Positions 15,101 through 27,100 of a stretch of DNA of 64,000 nucleotides are shown here, piece after piece (position 1 is the stretch's first letter; every line of letters starts with the position of its first letter). The position numbers were made by a program, and so were the translations under genes. Origin of the DNA: Ciona savignyi (Eukaryota > Chordata > Ascidiacea > Phlebobranchia > Cionidae); NCBI GenBank assembly GCA_000149265.1, contig CH003416.1:698698-762697 (forward strand), read 5' to 3'. The notes below the pieces were generated by a model. That model did no database searches. It saw only the letters and a program-made list of their open reading frames with translations, and was not told where the DNA came from.

Positions 15101-18099
15101 TCTAACTTTAATTTAGGTATATCTGTAACTTTAATTTGGGAATATCTTTAACTTAAGAATATTTTTAAGTTAATTCAGGGGCATTTTAAACTTAATTTAG
15201 GGATATCTGTAAATTAATTTAAGGGTATCTTAACATTTTTTTTTAAACCACCTTTCTCTCTAAGATTATCACTCAGTTTTTATGTTTTTTTGCTAAGACT
15301 ACGATACAATACAAAAAGGCAAAATAGTTTGCCACTCCGCCAACAAAATCGAATCTTGTTTTTCCTAATTCCAGAAAGCATTAATTTTAGATATATTTTA
15401 CACTAGAGCTGGGCGTAATTACGAAATTACGTTCAGTTACGTAATTACGACGTCGGAATTACTTTACGGAAGTCAAATCAAAATTACGTAATCTGTCCTT
15501 AATTACTTAAACGGGAATTGCACGTCATTGTAAATATACTTTCTGAGAAATCCCTTATTTCAGTTTTAACACATTAAGTTTGTTTGTTTATTTTTGTTTG
15601 AGTGAAATAGTTCGAACCTTAGAAATAATCAAAATAGCGGTAGAAATAGAAAATCAAAATACATGTGATCAAAATAATTAAAATAGCGGTAAATACACGA
15701 GATTCGCGCCAATTTTGGCAACGCCCACACGGTCTGTGGTTTGTTTACTCCTGTATTTGTGTTAACTCAGGACGAACGAACAGTTTAGTTTAGACTTTAA
15801 GTCTCTGTAGTTAAGTTTAAACTTTCATTCACTTTGTCTACCATCAAAATGCATCCAACATACAACAATTTTAGTTGTTTGTTTAAATGACAATGACATT
15901 ATAAAAATCACGAAATTACAAAATTACGTAACTGAGCCGATGCAATTCCATAATACAACTTTGATCAATTTTTTTTATATTCACAATTTAAGGTGACGGA
16001 GCTGTCTCGACCCGGAGTGCAGTCTGGCAAAAGAAAGAAGTTTCTGAGCATGCTTCTCTCCTCACAGCTACAAGCGATTATCACGTTAGCAGTGAGAGGA
16101 AGTGAAATTATGATACAGGTTTCTTTAAATTATTTATTCTGTTTGAAGTAAAATTATTTTTATCCAATACATCGTTTGTCTTTGAGGCTAACAACTGAAA
16201 AGTTAACTTGTTAAATATAATTGTCTTACAAGAATGTGTCTACATTAAAGCAAAAAAGCATCCGATTAAAAGAGTATCGACCTAAGCCATTGTTAATGCA
16301 AAGATAGGGTCTTGAATTAAATGGAACTTAGATGCCTAGGGGCCGAGTGGAAATCGGGAACGCCCTGGTATGTCCTGAGATAAATTTGCAGCATATTTAA
16401 ATGGGGAATAATTGATTACATCAAAAGATCTCAGTGGTATTAGGTGTTATTGGAGGTGTCCTATAATAGGATCAGAAATATTGCAATACCTAAATTTTTA
16501 AAGTAATTTCGTGTTTTAACAATTTCCATCGTTGCAGTTGCTGTCTGAGTTCCTCGAGCTGGACATCGTTTCCGACAAGCAAAGTCAACTTCAAATTTTC
16601 TCGGCGATGCGGTGCACTGCTAGTGGCCGGAAGGTGTATGAAGAGCTGTGCAGCAGGAGAGAGGTGAACGAACAGATGACCGGACCGACGGAGTTCCGGA
16701 TGTCTCCAAATTCAACGGTGAGTTCAGTACCATGGATCCATTCAGTCAGGAAGTGATTCAACTGCCAATAACCAGCCCAACTACTTTAAGTGGTGGCTTT
16801 TTAAACAATCAAACATACAGAATCGTCCAAATTTGTTTTTAAATTCTTACAAAATTGATGAACTTTGGAAGCATACTGTGGTGTAATCTACTGCAGTGGG
16901 CCTATTTTTTTGAATAGTGTTATAATTTTGATTTAAGTTTAAACCTCACAGCTTGTTTATGCTCTGGCATTAACTCTGTCCTCATTTTCCCTAGTTTCAT
17001 GACCTAGAGGTCCTATTGGGCTCCGGTTCGTGGGGCAACTTAGAACGACTCGACCTGTCTTTCATGCAAGCAACACAGGCTATCGTACCCACCATCTCAA
17101 AGTTGCGCAATCTCAAACATCTTGATTTGCGCTTCACCGATGTAAGTGGTGTAATACTCTTTTATACTTTGGATGGTGTGATCATTAGAATTCGAGGGTG
17201 TGGTTTTATTAAACTTGGGTGGTGTGATCAATATGCTGGGGTGTTGTGGTTATTATTCTTGCTGGTTGTCCATTTTGTTTCTGTGGTTCCCCAGTATTTA
17301 TTCTTACCAACCAAGTCACCAACCTTTCCAGTTCAACGACGAAGGCCTGAAAAATTTATGTGACAGCAACCTAAACCTGGAAACGTTGAACTTGTGTGAA
17401 ACTCAAGTTACAGATGACGGCATACAACACCTGGGAGGTGAGATTGTCATAATATCATATACCGTCTACCGGTGCGTTACCAATTAAAACACGTAAACTC
17501 TGTTTTTCAAATCTACTACAAACAAATCACCTGGCAGTATCCAATAAGCTACATGTACTCTTATGGTTGTGTTCCCACTATAAGTGGTTCGCTAACTCCT
17601 CTATTTATCATGTCTCCGATGACAACGTCATTATCGTTAATGTAACACCTATAGGTTTTTTGCGGTCATGAGCTATGCCTGGTTATTGATAATTCTAAAT
17701 CTGTTCACAGTGCAACAACAATTAATATTTCGCCTTACTCGCCCACCAGGTTCGTTTAAAAATACACGTGATTGCTGATTAAGCATATGACGTACGCACT
17801 TATAAATATATCCACGTCAATCATACCAATCGATATACAGATTCACCGTTAAAAATAAACTCACAGATTAAGTGGCGTATTGAATAAGTAAACCCATACG
17901 AAACCCATACATTTCTGCTCGCAGTACCGTGCAGCGACCCATTAATTAGTGACACCCAATTCGTATTTCCGCAGTGATGACAAAGTTGAAATACTTGAAC
18001 TTGAACAGCACAGGGATCACTGCCCAAGTTTTCACCAACTTAAAGGAATCGCTCTCTCCTGACGTGCATTATGACGTCACATACACCGATGCCTGGTAG
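193..18099 (+). CDS. cmip: C-Maf-inducing protein (CMIP) orthologue, 20 exons
   Basis: Exons: 193-256, 4251-4483, 4649-4774, 4893-4943, 5247-5315, 6103-6192, 6461-6505, 6950-7012, 8906-8986, 9982-10196, 10733-10917, 11391-11517, 11998-12063, 12540-12566, 14894-15050, 15993-16118, 16538-16717, 16995-17141, 17332-17437, 17975-18099. All phases agree and give 760 codons; the vertebrate protein is about 770. A PH domain spans roughly residues 38-158 and ends with a DQWFYSLQWK motif. A conserved helical middle follows (HCRYAPRSLIVLDTFTPIVH; GKDGWLQIYS). C-terminal leucine-rich repeats (LERLDLSF, LKHLDLRF, LETLNLCETQVTDDG, LKYLNLNST) lead to the family ending, here DVTYTDAW. In vertebrates CMIP is a cytoplasmic adaptor reported in T-cell signalling. 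The middle and C-terminal exons are firm. The first exon is tentative: it has an ATG and ends in phase 1 as needed, but this N terminus is not conserved and the first intron is about 4 kb. Confidence 0.9.
300..500 (+). repeat. imperfect tandem G-rich repeat
   Basis: Several degenerate units of the type ATGAGTGGGATGGGTTAT and GGGTATTTYGTC follow one another between about 320 and 430, then a C-rich complement-like stretch (CCCTTTACCCCTTCCCC). No coding content is visible. Confidence 0.4.
783..858 (+). repeat. dispersed repeat, copy A
   Basis: This stretch, with GTTTGCACACTGCACAC, ACTCGAGATCTCGG and ACTTTCCATACG, occurs again with few changes at about 62623-62706, more than 60 kb away. The class is unknown. 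It is not coding. Confidence 0.6.
1366..1658 (+). repeat. tRNA-derived SINE copy
   Basis: The left end resembles a tRNA: TTGGTCTGATGG as a box A-like region, then GGTTGCAAGTATGAAAC as a box B-like T arm. A conserved body follows (CCTTGGGCAAGGCACTTAA, GGTAACCCGACGATGGGCG), and it ends in a CCTAT-type simple repeat. At least eight other copies or fragments lie in this window. It sits in the first CMIP intron. Confidence 0.8.
2634..3555 (+). mobile_element. non-autonomous hAT-type transposon, 922 bp
   Basis: The ends are inverted repeats: TAGGGATGCACAAACTAG on the left and CTAGTTTGTGCATCCCTA on the right. The element is flanked by a perfect 8-bp target-site duplication, ATCCTGAT, at 2626-2633 and 3556-3563. 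An 8-bp duplication and this terminal motif are typical of hAT elements. Near each end are further GGATTCGAA subterminal motifs. No transposase reading frame is visible, so it needs a transposase in trans. It lies in the proposed first intron of CMIP. Confidence 0.85.
10197..10732 (+). other. GC-AG intron of CMIP
   Basis: The exon is followed by AAAAG|GCAAGC, a GC donor in otherwise ideal context, and the intron ends in TTTTTAG. Using it keeps the frame (phase 2) into the exon at 10733. It also reproduces the family alignment: YRCFASEIENKR sits where vertebrates have a related YSCYEEF segment. The nearby GT at 10178 leaves phase 1 and shifts the next exon to an early stop. Confidence 0.75.
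12540..12566 (+). other. 27-nt micro-exon of CMIP
   Basis: CTGCAG precedes it and GTAAGC follows. It enters with one base and leaves with two, matching both neighbours. It encodes about nine residues (EALRNRDFIR including the split codons) that fill a gap in the CMIP alignment just before the YPLIERITHDP segment. This is too short for ORF-based gene finders. Confidence 0.8.
13260..13840 (+). repeat. AT-rich imperfect tandem repeats in a CMIP intron
   Basis: From 13260 to 13450 there are repeated units around AACAATAACGTAAC and AAAATAC. From 13736 to 13830 the unit AATGCCAAGTAATAAG recurs three to four times. Both lie in the 2.3-kb intron between 12566 and 14894. No gene is seen there. Confidence 0.5.
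14768..14797 (+). other. perfect 11-bp hairpin upstream of a CMIP exon
   Basis: ATCGCGATACT is followed by an 8-base loop and its exact reverse complement AGTATCGCGAT. It ends 96 bases before the exon at 14894. GC-rich arms are unusual in this AT-rich intron. Its function is unknown. Confidence 0.6.
15403..15955 (+). repeat. probable degraded DNA-transposon relic
   Basis: The left end CTAGAGCTGGGCGTAATTAC looks like a hAT-type terminus, and GTAATTACG-like motifs recur at both ends. No matching right terminus or target-site duplication was found. It lies in a CMIP intron. Confidence 0.35.
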
Positions 18100-18990
18100 C
18101 CTGGTCGATTTTTCTATGAATTTTGCTCCATCAATCATCGCTCGTAATTTCTTTGCCGTCGCTTTTTTACATCGTCTGGTCTCGAAGCCAGCATGTATGG
18201 GACAACACAAACGCCGCTGATGACGACACACACAGCGCAATTCCTCTGTGTGGTGTTCACATCATGGCATGAGCCGATCTGGTTAAAATTGCTTTTGCCA
18301 TAGCGCGTAATGAACAGTGTTATTTTTCATTCTTCGACAAGTGTTTGCTGCCCGATTACGTTCGTTTTCTTGATTCTACCCATTTTCTTCACCGGAGTTC
18401 TTTTCTGGTTCATTTGTTTTTCTGCTTCGATTTCCGGGAATTCGCGGCTGGAGACGGCTTTTGTATGATTCGCGAAAGCAATTCACACGGCACCTTAAAT
18501 GTTAATCGTTTTGCCATCTTTCACTTCTTACTGCGTCAACAGTGCCTACCTGCGCCAACCATCACAGACGTCAAACTTCGTTTCAACTTATCAAGCGCAA
18601 TATCAAAGTATTTTTCCTTTCTTCATTTTTTTATTCGCAGTGTCTTCGTTTTCTCTATTTTTCGTGTAAATAGCTATCGTCGTTACGTTTAAGCCACTCA
18701 AAAGGGGCCGCGAAGAAAAACTACTCATAGACCTCCTTTTTCCATCGCATGTCTGCAATCTCGGTCATGCAGTCACCACCAAAAACACACAGTGACAAAA
18801 TCACTTCCAATTGCGGCCTCGCGTTTCATTGCACTATTTTATTTTGTGCAACATTTTGCCATTCAAGTTAAGTTCGCAATATAGATGTAGAAATTTTATT
18901 TTCCTTTTGATAATAATCTCGACAATCACCTTTGATTTTCACCGATTGATGTAAAGCCTTTTTTGTTTCCTTTTCCAATCTCTAAACTTG

Positions 18991-18996
18991 AATAAA
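18991..18996 (+). terminator. polyadenylation signal of CMIP
   Basis: AATAAA lies about 890 bases after the CMIP stop codon at 18097-18099. The intervening sequence has no convincing exon and is read as 3' UTR. The 115-codon frame at 18345-18692 inside it has no recognisable features. Confidence 0.45.
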
Positions 18997-19965
18997 TTCA
19001 ATTTATTAAGAATTAATTTTTTTGGTGTATTAGTACATTAGCACAGTTATGTAAAAATTAAGGATGGAAAAACGGAAAATCTAGATTAGTTAATACACGT
19101 CAGTAAAAAAAAACACAATGTATAATGGGGAAAAAACTTGGTGACCGGTAATACTCACATTTAACCTATTACAAAGACTAGATTTACAGGTGACAGTTGG
19201 AATTCCCGGAGTGCTCTATAGCGCTATAGTGTTTTTGTTGTCAAGGACCACATTATGCCGTCTGACGTCAGATCAGTTATGTGTTTCGTTTACCCAATTA
19301 ATTTCTACTACATGGTAATAATTTCACATTATTTGTAAATCTAACACATTTGTTATGTTTTACGACTGCAATTCGGCTTGTCCTTCTGGTCCTTGCCCGC
19401 TGTAACGAAGCTGTCACTATTGCAATTTTTAGGAAACCGCCTGTTTGTTATGAGGTTTCCTATGCAGTCGTATGTTAGGCCTATTTAAATTGTTCCCTAA
19501 AGATATCTTGTGAATAAAATATTATACTTCGACTGAAGATCTGTGTTTCTGCAACCTTTTTAGTGTACAAGCAGTGATACCTCGGATAGTTTTAGGCTTG
19601 GTGCATTACTGATACTTTAATATTACTGATACTTTAATATGGTATTTAATTAGGTTAACAAGGGGAAAATTCTGTAGTGCAGCTTAACTTGAAATGATCC
19701 AAACAATCAAGAAGAAACGTATAAAAAATTATTCACCACCGGTGTAAAAAATAAATAAAAGTACAAATCTGCAATAGTGGAACCGGTACTACCATTGATC
19801 GGAATTGGTTTACGTTGGTTTGATTACCTTCATGTGGAGTCGATTGCCGGTATCATATCCTGGCACTTATTCAGCATGTTGAGCTTGTTACCGTTCTATA
19901 CCACGTCACTAATTGTATTTGTGAAGTTGATTTCGGTATGGATTGCATATAGGATAGCATAATCA

Positions 19966-20060
19966 TGTTTAACCTCATGAATGGAAAAAGCAAGGGGCGT
20001 TGACAAATGTGTAATCGTAAGATCCCCTCGCGCTTACCGTCGGGTTATCGGAATATAAAG
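19966..20060 (-). repeat. SINE fragment
   Basis: The sequence GCTTACCGTCGGGTTATCGG and flanks resemble the middle of the tRNA-derived SINE on the minus strand. A second small fragment lies at about 20595-20640 (GCCTAAGGACACAACCGC). Otherwise 19000-21171 shows no gene. Confidence 0.5.
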
Positions 20061-21171
20061 TGTTGTTGTAAAAAAAATCTAAGTCTTTTTTGTAAAAGGA
20101 TTATAAGTGAGAGCTCTTTTTGTGAGGTCTGTTTGTGTGGAAGCGATACGGGGAATAGTTGGTTCAACGAATTCTAAGGTCAAGCTATTTTTGTGTTAAA
20201 ACGTTGCCAATGTACCACATGGGGTGTGATTTAATATTTTTTTTATTAATATGTTTAAAATAACTAATTTAGCTTGAATTAGATTAGTTAAACCTTTTGT
20301 ACACTATCCACGAGTGGGTTTGAGCTTTATGCGTCCACATGTGGCCACTTTTGCATGCTTTAGGAAAGTGAAATAAGTCAACGGCACTGTGTAAGCCAAT
20401 AACAATGTCGGAGACAAAACAAACTGCACTTGGTAATATTACAGGGTACTAATTTATTCTAAAACAACGACATTTATCATGCGCATTATATTACTTTTTA
20501 CCATTAGCCGGCTTTCCCGTACTATTGTAGTCTGTTTTTATATTAGATAAAGACTTAATTTTGATTGATTTATTTAAACTTATCGATAAGAGTTAACACC
20601 TGTAAAGTGCCTAGCTCTAGCCTAAGGACACAACCGCAAAAATGTACATTTCTGGTCTTGACTTCCACCGTTCTTCCCCTCACTAAAGCCTTATGCTCGT
20701 ATAGGTAATCAATTCCAAAGCAATTGAATACTAGGCAGTAATTGTTGATTCAGATAAAACCTTGCCAATCAAGTTCAGGGTAGCCGAACTGGTTTGGACG
20801 TCGCAAATAATTTTAAATAGTCAATAAAACTAACCTAGAAGTGATTTTCTTAGTATAATAAAAGTTTTTGATACGCGTCCGTGGTTATTCCGAAAAAATA
20901 GACTCTATTTTCTGGTAGTTTGCAACAATGTCCTCAAGGCAATATGATTAAATGTCTGGTTTTTGACCTATTTAACAGTCATGGCTAGACTACAATATTA
21001 GTTGCATAAGTTGTGCAATATAACTAAGGAAGGGTAGGATTTCTTTATTTAGGTTATAACGAGATAAGTTGTTGAGGTTTCAATAGCAAGCACAATATTA
21101 ATGCTTAAATAAGTTGTAGCAAGCACAATAGTAATGCTTTTATTTCCAGTTGTAATCTGACTAATCGTGAT

Positions 21172-24100
21172 ATGCGTTGTTTGCTGTTTTCAGTGCTTAT
21201 TGTGGCAACTTATTTCAATTTAAATGAGGGTAGGTGCATCTTTATTTACCTGCCTATATGTTCAAGTTATTTTCTACTGTATAACAATCTCACTTTGCGT
21301 GTGGGGCGTTTATAATCTAAAGTTTGATTTTGTATATTATGGACTTTTTGATGCATAGCATTGACAGACAATTGAGGCACCATAACTTTTTGCAAAGTGC
21401 AATGATTATTTTAGTTGATTTCCCGTATGCATCAATCATTAAAAGTTCCTCGCTGCTCAAAGTTGACAACTTAGTTGTTGGTTCCAAACCTACCACTTTT
21501 TAAGTCGGCAGTTTCAGACAAGTCACTTAGCGGACATCACCTGAACCACGTTGTGGTGATCTAAAATCGTAATGCTCTAAGATCTTCGGTAACCCGACAG
21601 TTGTTATTGCATAATCTGCCCTAGTGAAACGCCCCTACATTTTGAAATTTACGAGGATAAATCATGATTATCCAATTCCCCGTACAGGTTGCCACTACGG
21701 TGAGTATAGAGCCTCCGGTCGGAAGAAGCGTTCGACAAGTGCTGAACTATACGATTCAACCAGTCTCATCGCTTGGTTTACAAACTGTATGAAAAGAACA
21801 AGTGCTGCTAGCGCTACCGATTGGTACAGCAACACTGCTTGGACTATTGCCGACTCCAACTGGTACTTTCGTACAGAAAACAAATATTGCAAAGAGTGAG
21901 TTATTTTGTTTTTATGTCACGAACGCTTGTATAAGATTTGAGTACAAGATAATCATAACCTGCTTTATCTTTCCGATGGCACAGCTCAGGTGGCTAGACT
22001 AGATTGTCAAAAAACACTTGTCTGTCAATATTTTAAATCCAACTGTCAATATTTTAAATACAACAAACAACAATATCATCGACAGCCCAGCTGTGGGCAC
22101 GGGGTCATATGACGATTTCTTGTGTGCTTTTTATTTTGTTCCAGGGGTAAAAGATCCATAACTCATAACAACGATTATATTAGACCAATGGGCTCAAACT
22201 CATAGCAGGCGAAAACATCTGGTGCGACTGGCGTCTAATTTTAAGATTTTAAAGTAATAGCCACATAGTAGGATGCTCATGTTTATTCCAATAAATAGGA
22301 AAGCCAAGGAGGTTAACGCACGGGCAATCGTCAGATTATCTCGCGACCACCATCGGGATACTGGAGCTATCGCAGTGTGCTGTATGTGATACACACGTTC
22401 CTTCAATTTGGTAAAACCCATTAACCCGCTCGGTTCAGGCAATGTCTGTTAAGTGCTTTGCCCAAGGACACAACCGACCAGCTAGCGACCAGTTTCAAAG
22501 CTGCAAGTTTGCGGTTGAAAGGCGACATACAAACCCACCAGACTAATCTATAGGACCTTGTTTTATATTTTACTGTGTTTCTTTTTATGTTTTCTTGTTG
22601 GTTGATTTTTCATTGTAATTTGCGGCCCCAGGTATATTACACGTCCTTATTTGGCCCCTAAGCAGTTGGAGTTGGGACCCTTCCATTAGTTAGGCCATGT
22701 AGAGGCGTATACGATGGAAGTAGAAATGTAATCTGAGATAGATAGATAGGATAGGATAGGATATTCATCTTTATCCCCGTGAATGGGAAAACCAAGGGGG
22801 TTAACACACGGGCAATCGTCAGATCACCTCGCGCCCACCGTCGGGTTACCGGAGTTATTGCAGTGTGTTGTATATGATAGACACATTCCTTCAATTTGGT
22901 AGAACCCATTAATCCGCTGGGTTCAGGCAATGTCCGTAAAGTGCCTTGCCCAAGGACACAACCGACTAGCTAGCAACCAGTTTCGCACCTGCAACCTTTC
23001 GATTGAAAGGCGACGCACTTATCCGTTAGACCAACGGGCCGGACTAGACCAACGGGCCGGTTAGACCAACGTTAGACCAACGGGCCGGAGATCAGAAATG
23101 TAATGTGAGATCAAGTCGCAGCAACCAAATGCACATTTCATTTTAATGTAAATTTCCCTTTTTTTAATAATATTACCCTTGCCGGCCTATTTTTTGTAGA
23201 TTTTTTTATCTTCAATACTTTAATCCAGGGGTCGACAACTTTTGGCACAGCACGTGCCACAAGTGGCACACAACAGTTTTTTATGTCACGCCGAGTGATT
23301 TGACTCGCACGCAAAATCTTTTCTAGATGTATGTGTAAACTAAAACTGTCTACGCTGCATGAGAAACCAACAATCTTGAAATTCGTAAAGCATGGAGGTC
23401 AACAGTCATAATTATTATTTTTTTCCTTTATTCGCTTTCTAATATTCAAATTAGGTAGTTAAAGATTTAAACCCTACATAACAATGGTTGGCACGCAAAG
23501 ATGCTTCCATTATGATATTATTTATAAACTCACACTACAATCAAAAGGTTTCCGACCGCTGCTTTAAAGTATTCACGAGGTTTTTAATAACAGCTCGTCG
23601 ACAATTACCATTGAAACAAATTGCTGGATATCCAGAGTAGAATCTTTTTTTGATGTTCCTGTCGCACTCACTGTCAAGTCGTGCATCAACGAATATAAGG
23701 ACGAAACTATACGTACAGGTATGGGGCAACATTATCCTTACTATGAAATTGTATTTCCAGGTCGTATGCATTTGTTAAGTGATAACCCAAACTTAATAAT
23801 TAAATGAAGGTTCAGCCCCTGCCACGCTCGCACCCTCTCGTAAAAGACGACAGGCTGAGCCGTCTACATATATCGAACCTGTATGCCCGGCAGTTAACTT
23901 ATCAAACTACGAGAACGGCCTGGTGCTACAAGTTCCAACGAACAGCAGAACAAAGCTGTCTCTCAACGATAGCTTCGACCTCTACCATGTGTCTCAGTTT
24001 ATTCGTTTTAATACTTCATGCGGGTTAGTGTATTTTGTTTTATAAAATATTGATCACGCATGTAAGCTGTGTTTGGATAAACTTTTTTAAAAATTAGAAT

Positions 24101-27100
24101 TTAAAAAACCAACACGACAGAAATCAATGCGCGGTGTACCGGCCGAAAAATGTTCCAGCTTCAGACTGCTGGCCGCAACAGTTCTCTCAGCAGACACGTG
24201 ATCTGTCAGATGTAAAGTTTCCGATACAACGAGTAAACGCCCGGTACGCCGCAGGTAAGAGAGATTTTACTCAACCACACACTGTTAATTAAATTTATAA
24301 GAAAGTCTTTTCATTTGCTCTAGTGTTTTGTCTCTTTTTAGTTTCATTTGCTCTAGTGTTTTGTCTCTTTTTTCAAGGGCGTTAAAAATAGCACCGGTAA
24401 AAAAACGATAAATTTAATTCCCTAAAAACTATGTTTGATCGAAGGTTGTCATTAGTTTGTGTATTTTAAATTAGGACTAAATTCGTTTAAACCAAATATC
24501 CATTAAACAATGAAATCAGTGCATGGACGTATCTTGTAAACAGACTTGGAAAACTGCACATTTTTTACCTTTTACAAATTAGATTAGAAATAATATTAGA
24601 GCTACAGTCTCTACAGAGTTTTTCTAAATAGATTGTATTTGTAATAACTAAATTCACAAAAAATTGAACACGGAATCAAATTCCGATTTAGAAAGAAATG
24701 TAATAAAAAAAGTTCCGTTCATATCCAATTAGAGTTCAAGAGAATAGCAAATGTCTGTGCTTCTTGTACAACTTTCTGAAAACGCCGTTGGTCAAATTAG
24801 CATTTTCGATTTTCGGGAAAAGCGGAAATCCGATTAGAATTAAAATTGGGCAAAATTTCGCAAATTAGATTGAAATCAGATTATCTAGTTTTCCAAGTCT
24901 GCTTAAGTAGCACATAATTTGTGGGTTGTGTTGTAATGTAACATCATCTTGAGTGGATTGTTCGAATTTATAATAAGTAAGCTCTCTGTATTCTTAATGG
25001 TTTGCCGAATACTTACTTTCTGTCTTTAATTTTATATACAAGCGTTTGACCCAACGAACGAGCAAGAGGAAAACGAAAAAGAATTTCTTAAAAGTGGCCT
25101 GTCAACTAAAGAATTTGCATATAGATTTTAAAAGACAAAACAATAATCCAACCATCCCAACTGTTTTAATGGATACATACATTTTGTCTTTTATTTGAAT
25201 AAACAAGTAACTGGGTATGCCTAAATTAGTAGGTTAATAAATATTATCATTTTGTTTAGGTTTGACTGTCACCTCCGCTTTATTTATAATTTAATATTAA
25301 CCACATTCCTTTTTTCATGAATTATTTTAACGAATTTTCGTTTTGCTGTCTTATTTCTATACCGGTAATACCTTTTTTACTTGGTATTTGTTACTTGGAC
25401 AAAAATGGCTATTGCGAATAATCAAATATCTTATTTTAATACAGATTAATTTAACAACATACTAATTTTCGTTTTTTTAAATTTCAAAATTATACATTAT
25501 ATTTTTAATCCACAAAACTCAGCTGATAAAATCCTTACCATAAACTTTGTACCTCTGTCCTGGACTTTACCCTAAGACTTTACACCTTTATAAAGGTGGT
25601 GATATTGTCGGGGCTTGTCGTGGCAATTTCTTTTGGACGAAATGGTACAATGACGATAGCCCGTACAGTGGTGAGGGAGACGACGAACTTTTAAAAGCCG
25701 TCCTGCTTCGGCAACGTACCATGGTCTGTGAAAACCCATCGGGAATACAAGCTAGAGTTGTACAAGGTACATTCAATTATAGCTCTGTATTTTACCAACA
25801 TATAGTGTGCTAAAGTTGTTTTTTTTTAATTTATTTTAATTGTTTCCGTATTCGGGAGAAATGACCTTTTTAATTGCTACCGGTATAACAAAAGTTTTCA
25901 TCGGTGGCCAACTGGTAGGTAGAAAAGCGTTAGAAATATTAGAAATAAGAATTTTTTTTTAATACGATCGTCACTTGATATGTTTTTAAATAGAAAGAGA
26001 TGTATTACTATTTTGATCACGTTGATTATTCGGCCACATACAATAGTTCTTTTGTTTAACAATGCGTCATCATGATATTAAAATGGTTGTTATTACGACC
26101 ATTGTCGGATTAAAAATATTCTAAATATAATAAACCTGTTATTCTTCAAATTTTATTAAGATTTTAAATAAAAACGTTTATTTCGATTCTACTGTACCGA
26201 ATGATTCAACAAATCTCCCGCAAACAAATACCTAACAAAACGCCCGAAGAGATTCGTTTACGTTTTTGTATATAATGTGAAACCAGTCAAACTAGATGGT
26301 GGTCAATTTAATAAACTTGTTTGTACAAATGAAATTGAATATGCAATTCTCCTTTAATTTTAAAATATCTAGACTTTTATGTTTTATATTATACAAATTA
26401 ATTAAATCCTGGGTTTAAATGTTGCGCTGTCCCATGAAATAAAACGAATGAATCTATTCTAAATCAAACATAAAACTTGATTAGTGCATGTTATTTTTTT
26501 ATACGGCTAAACATTAAAAAACTGATATGTCGTACATTGTGTTCTTTGACTTACATATGGATCAACAATGTGATTATTGGATATAAGGACGGATGACATG
26601 ATCAGACTAGTTTTCGGTTTAAAGTTTTAACCTACTCTTACCATAACACATGTCCCCTGTGTATCTTGGCATGCCTTGATCCTAATGCATTCTACCCGGT
26701 CGATAAACCTATCAAGTTATATTGATTATGCACCTTATATCCGTCCCACCACGGTCCAAACATAAGTATTTTCCCCTTCCCATTACCAGGATTACGTTAC
26801 ATATAAACGTTTGGCTACACACAAGCTCGGCCCAAAACTCTCCACACATAATCATTTTATATGCAGGGGATCTGCCCTGGGGTCAAGCGAATCAGAATAT
26901 TCAAATCAGTCCCTCGCTTGGTTTGGTTTGCAAAAATTCCGAACAAACAGATGGAAGATGCAAAGATTATCGCATCCGTTTTTGCTGCTCAGGTACAAAG
27001 AATCATGCTTGATTGTAATCCCATATCTCAGCCAATATATGAATACCTTATGTAATCAATATATATACATGCAGATATATACATCTTACTTTATTAGTAT

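Noticed and set aside
18345-18692. 115-codon ORF after CMIP
   Set aside because: Low-complexity Phe/Ser/Leu composition, no domain, and it lies in the CMIP 3' UTR before the AATAAA at 18991.
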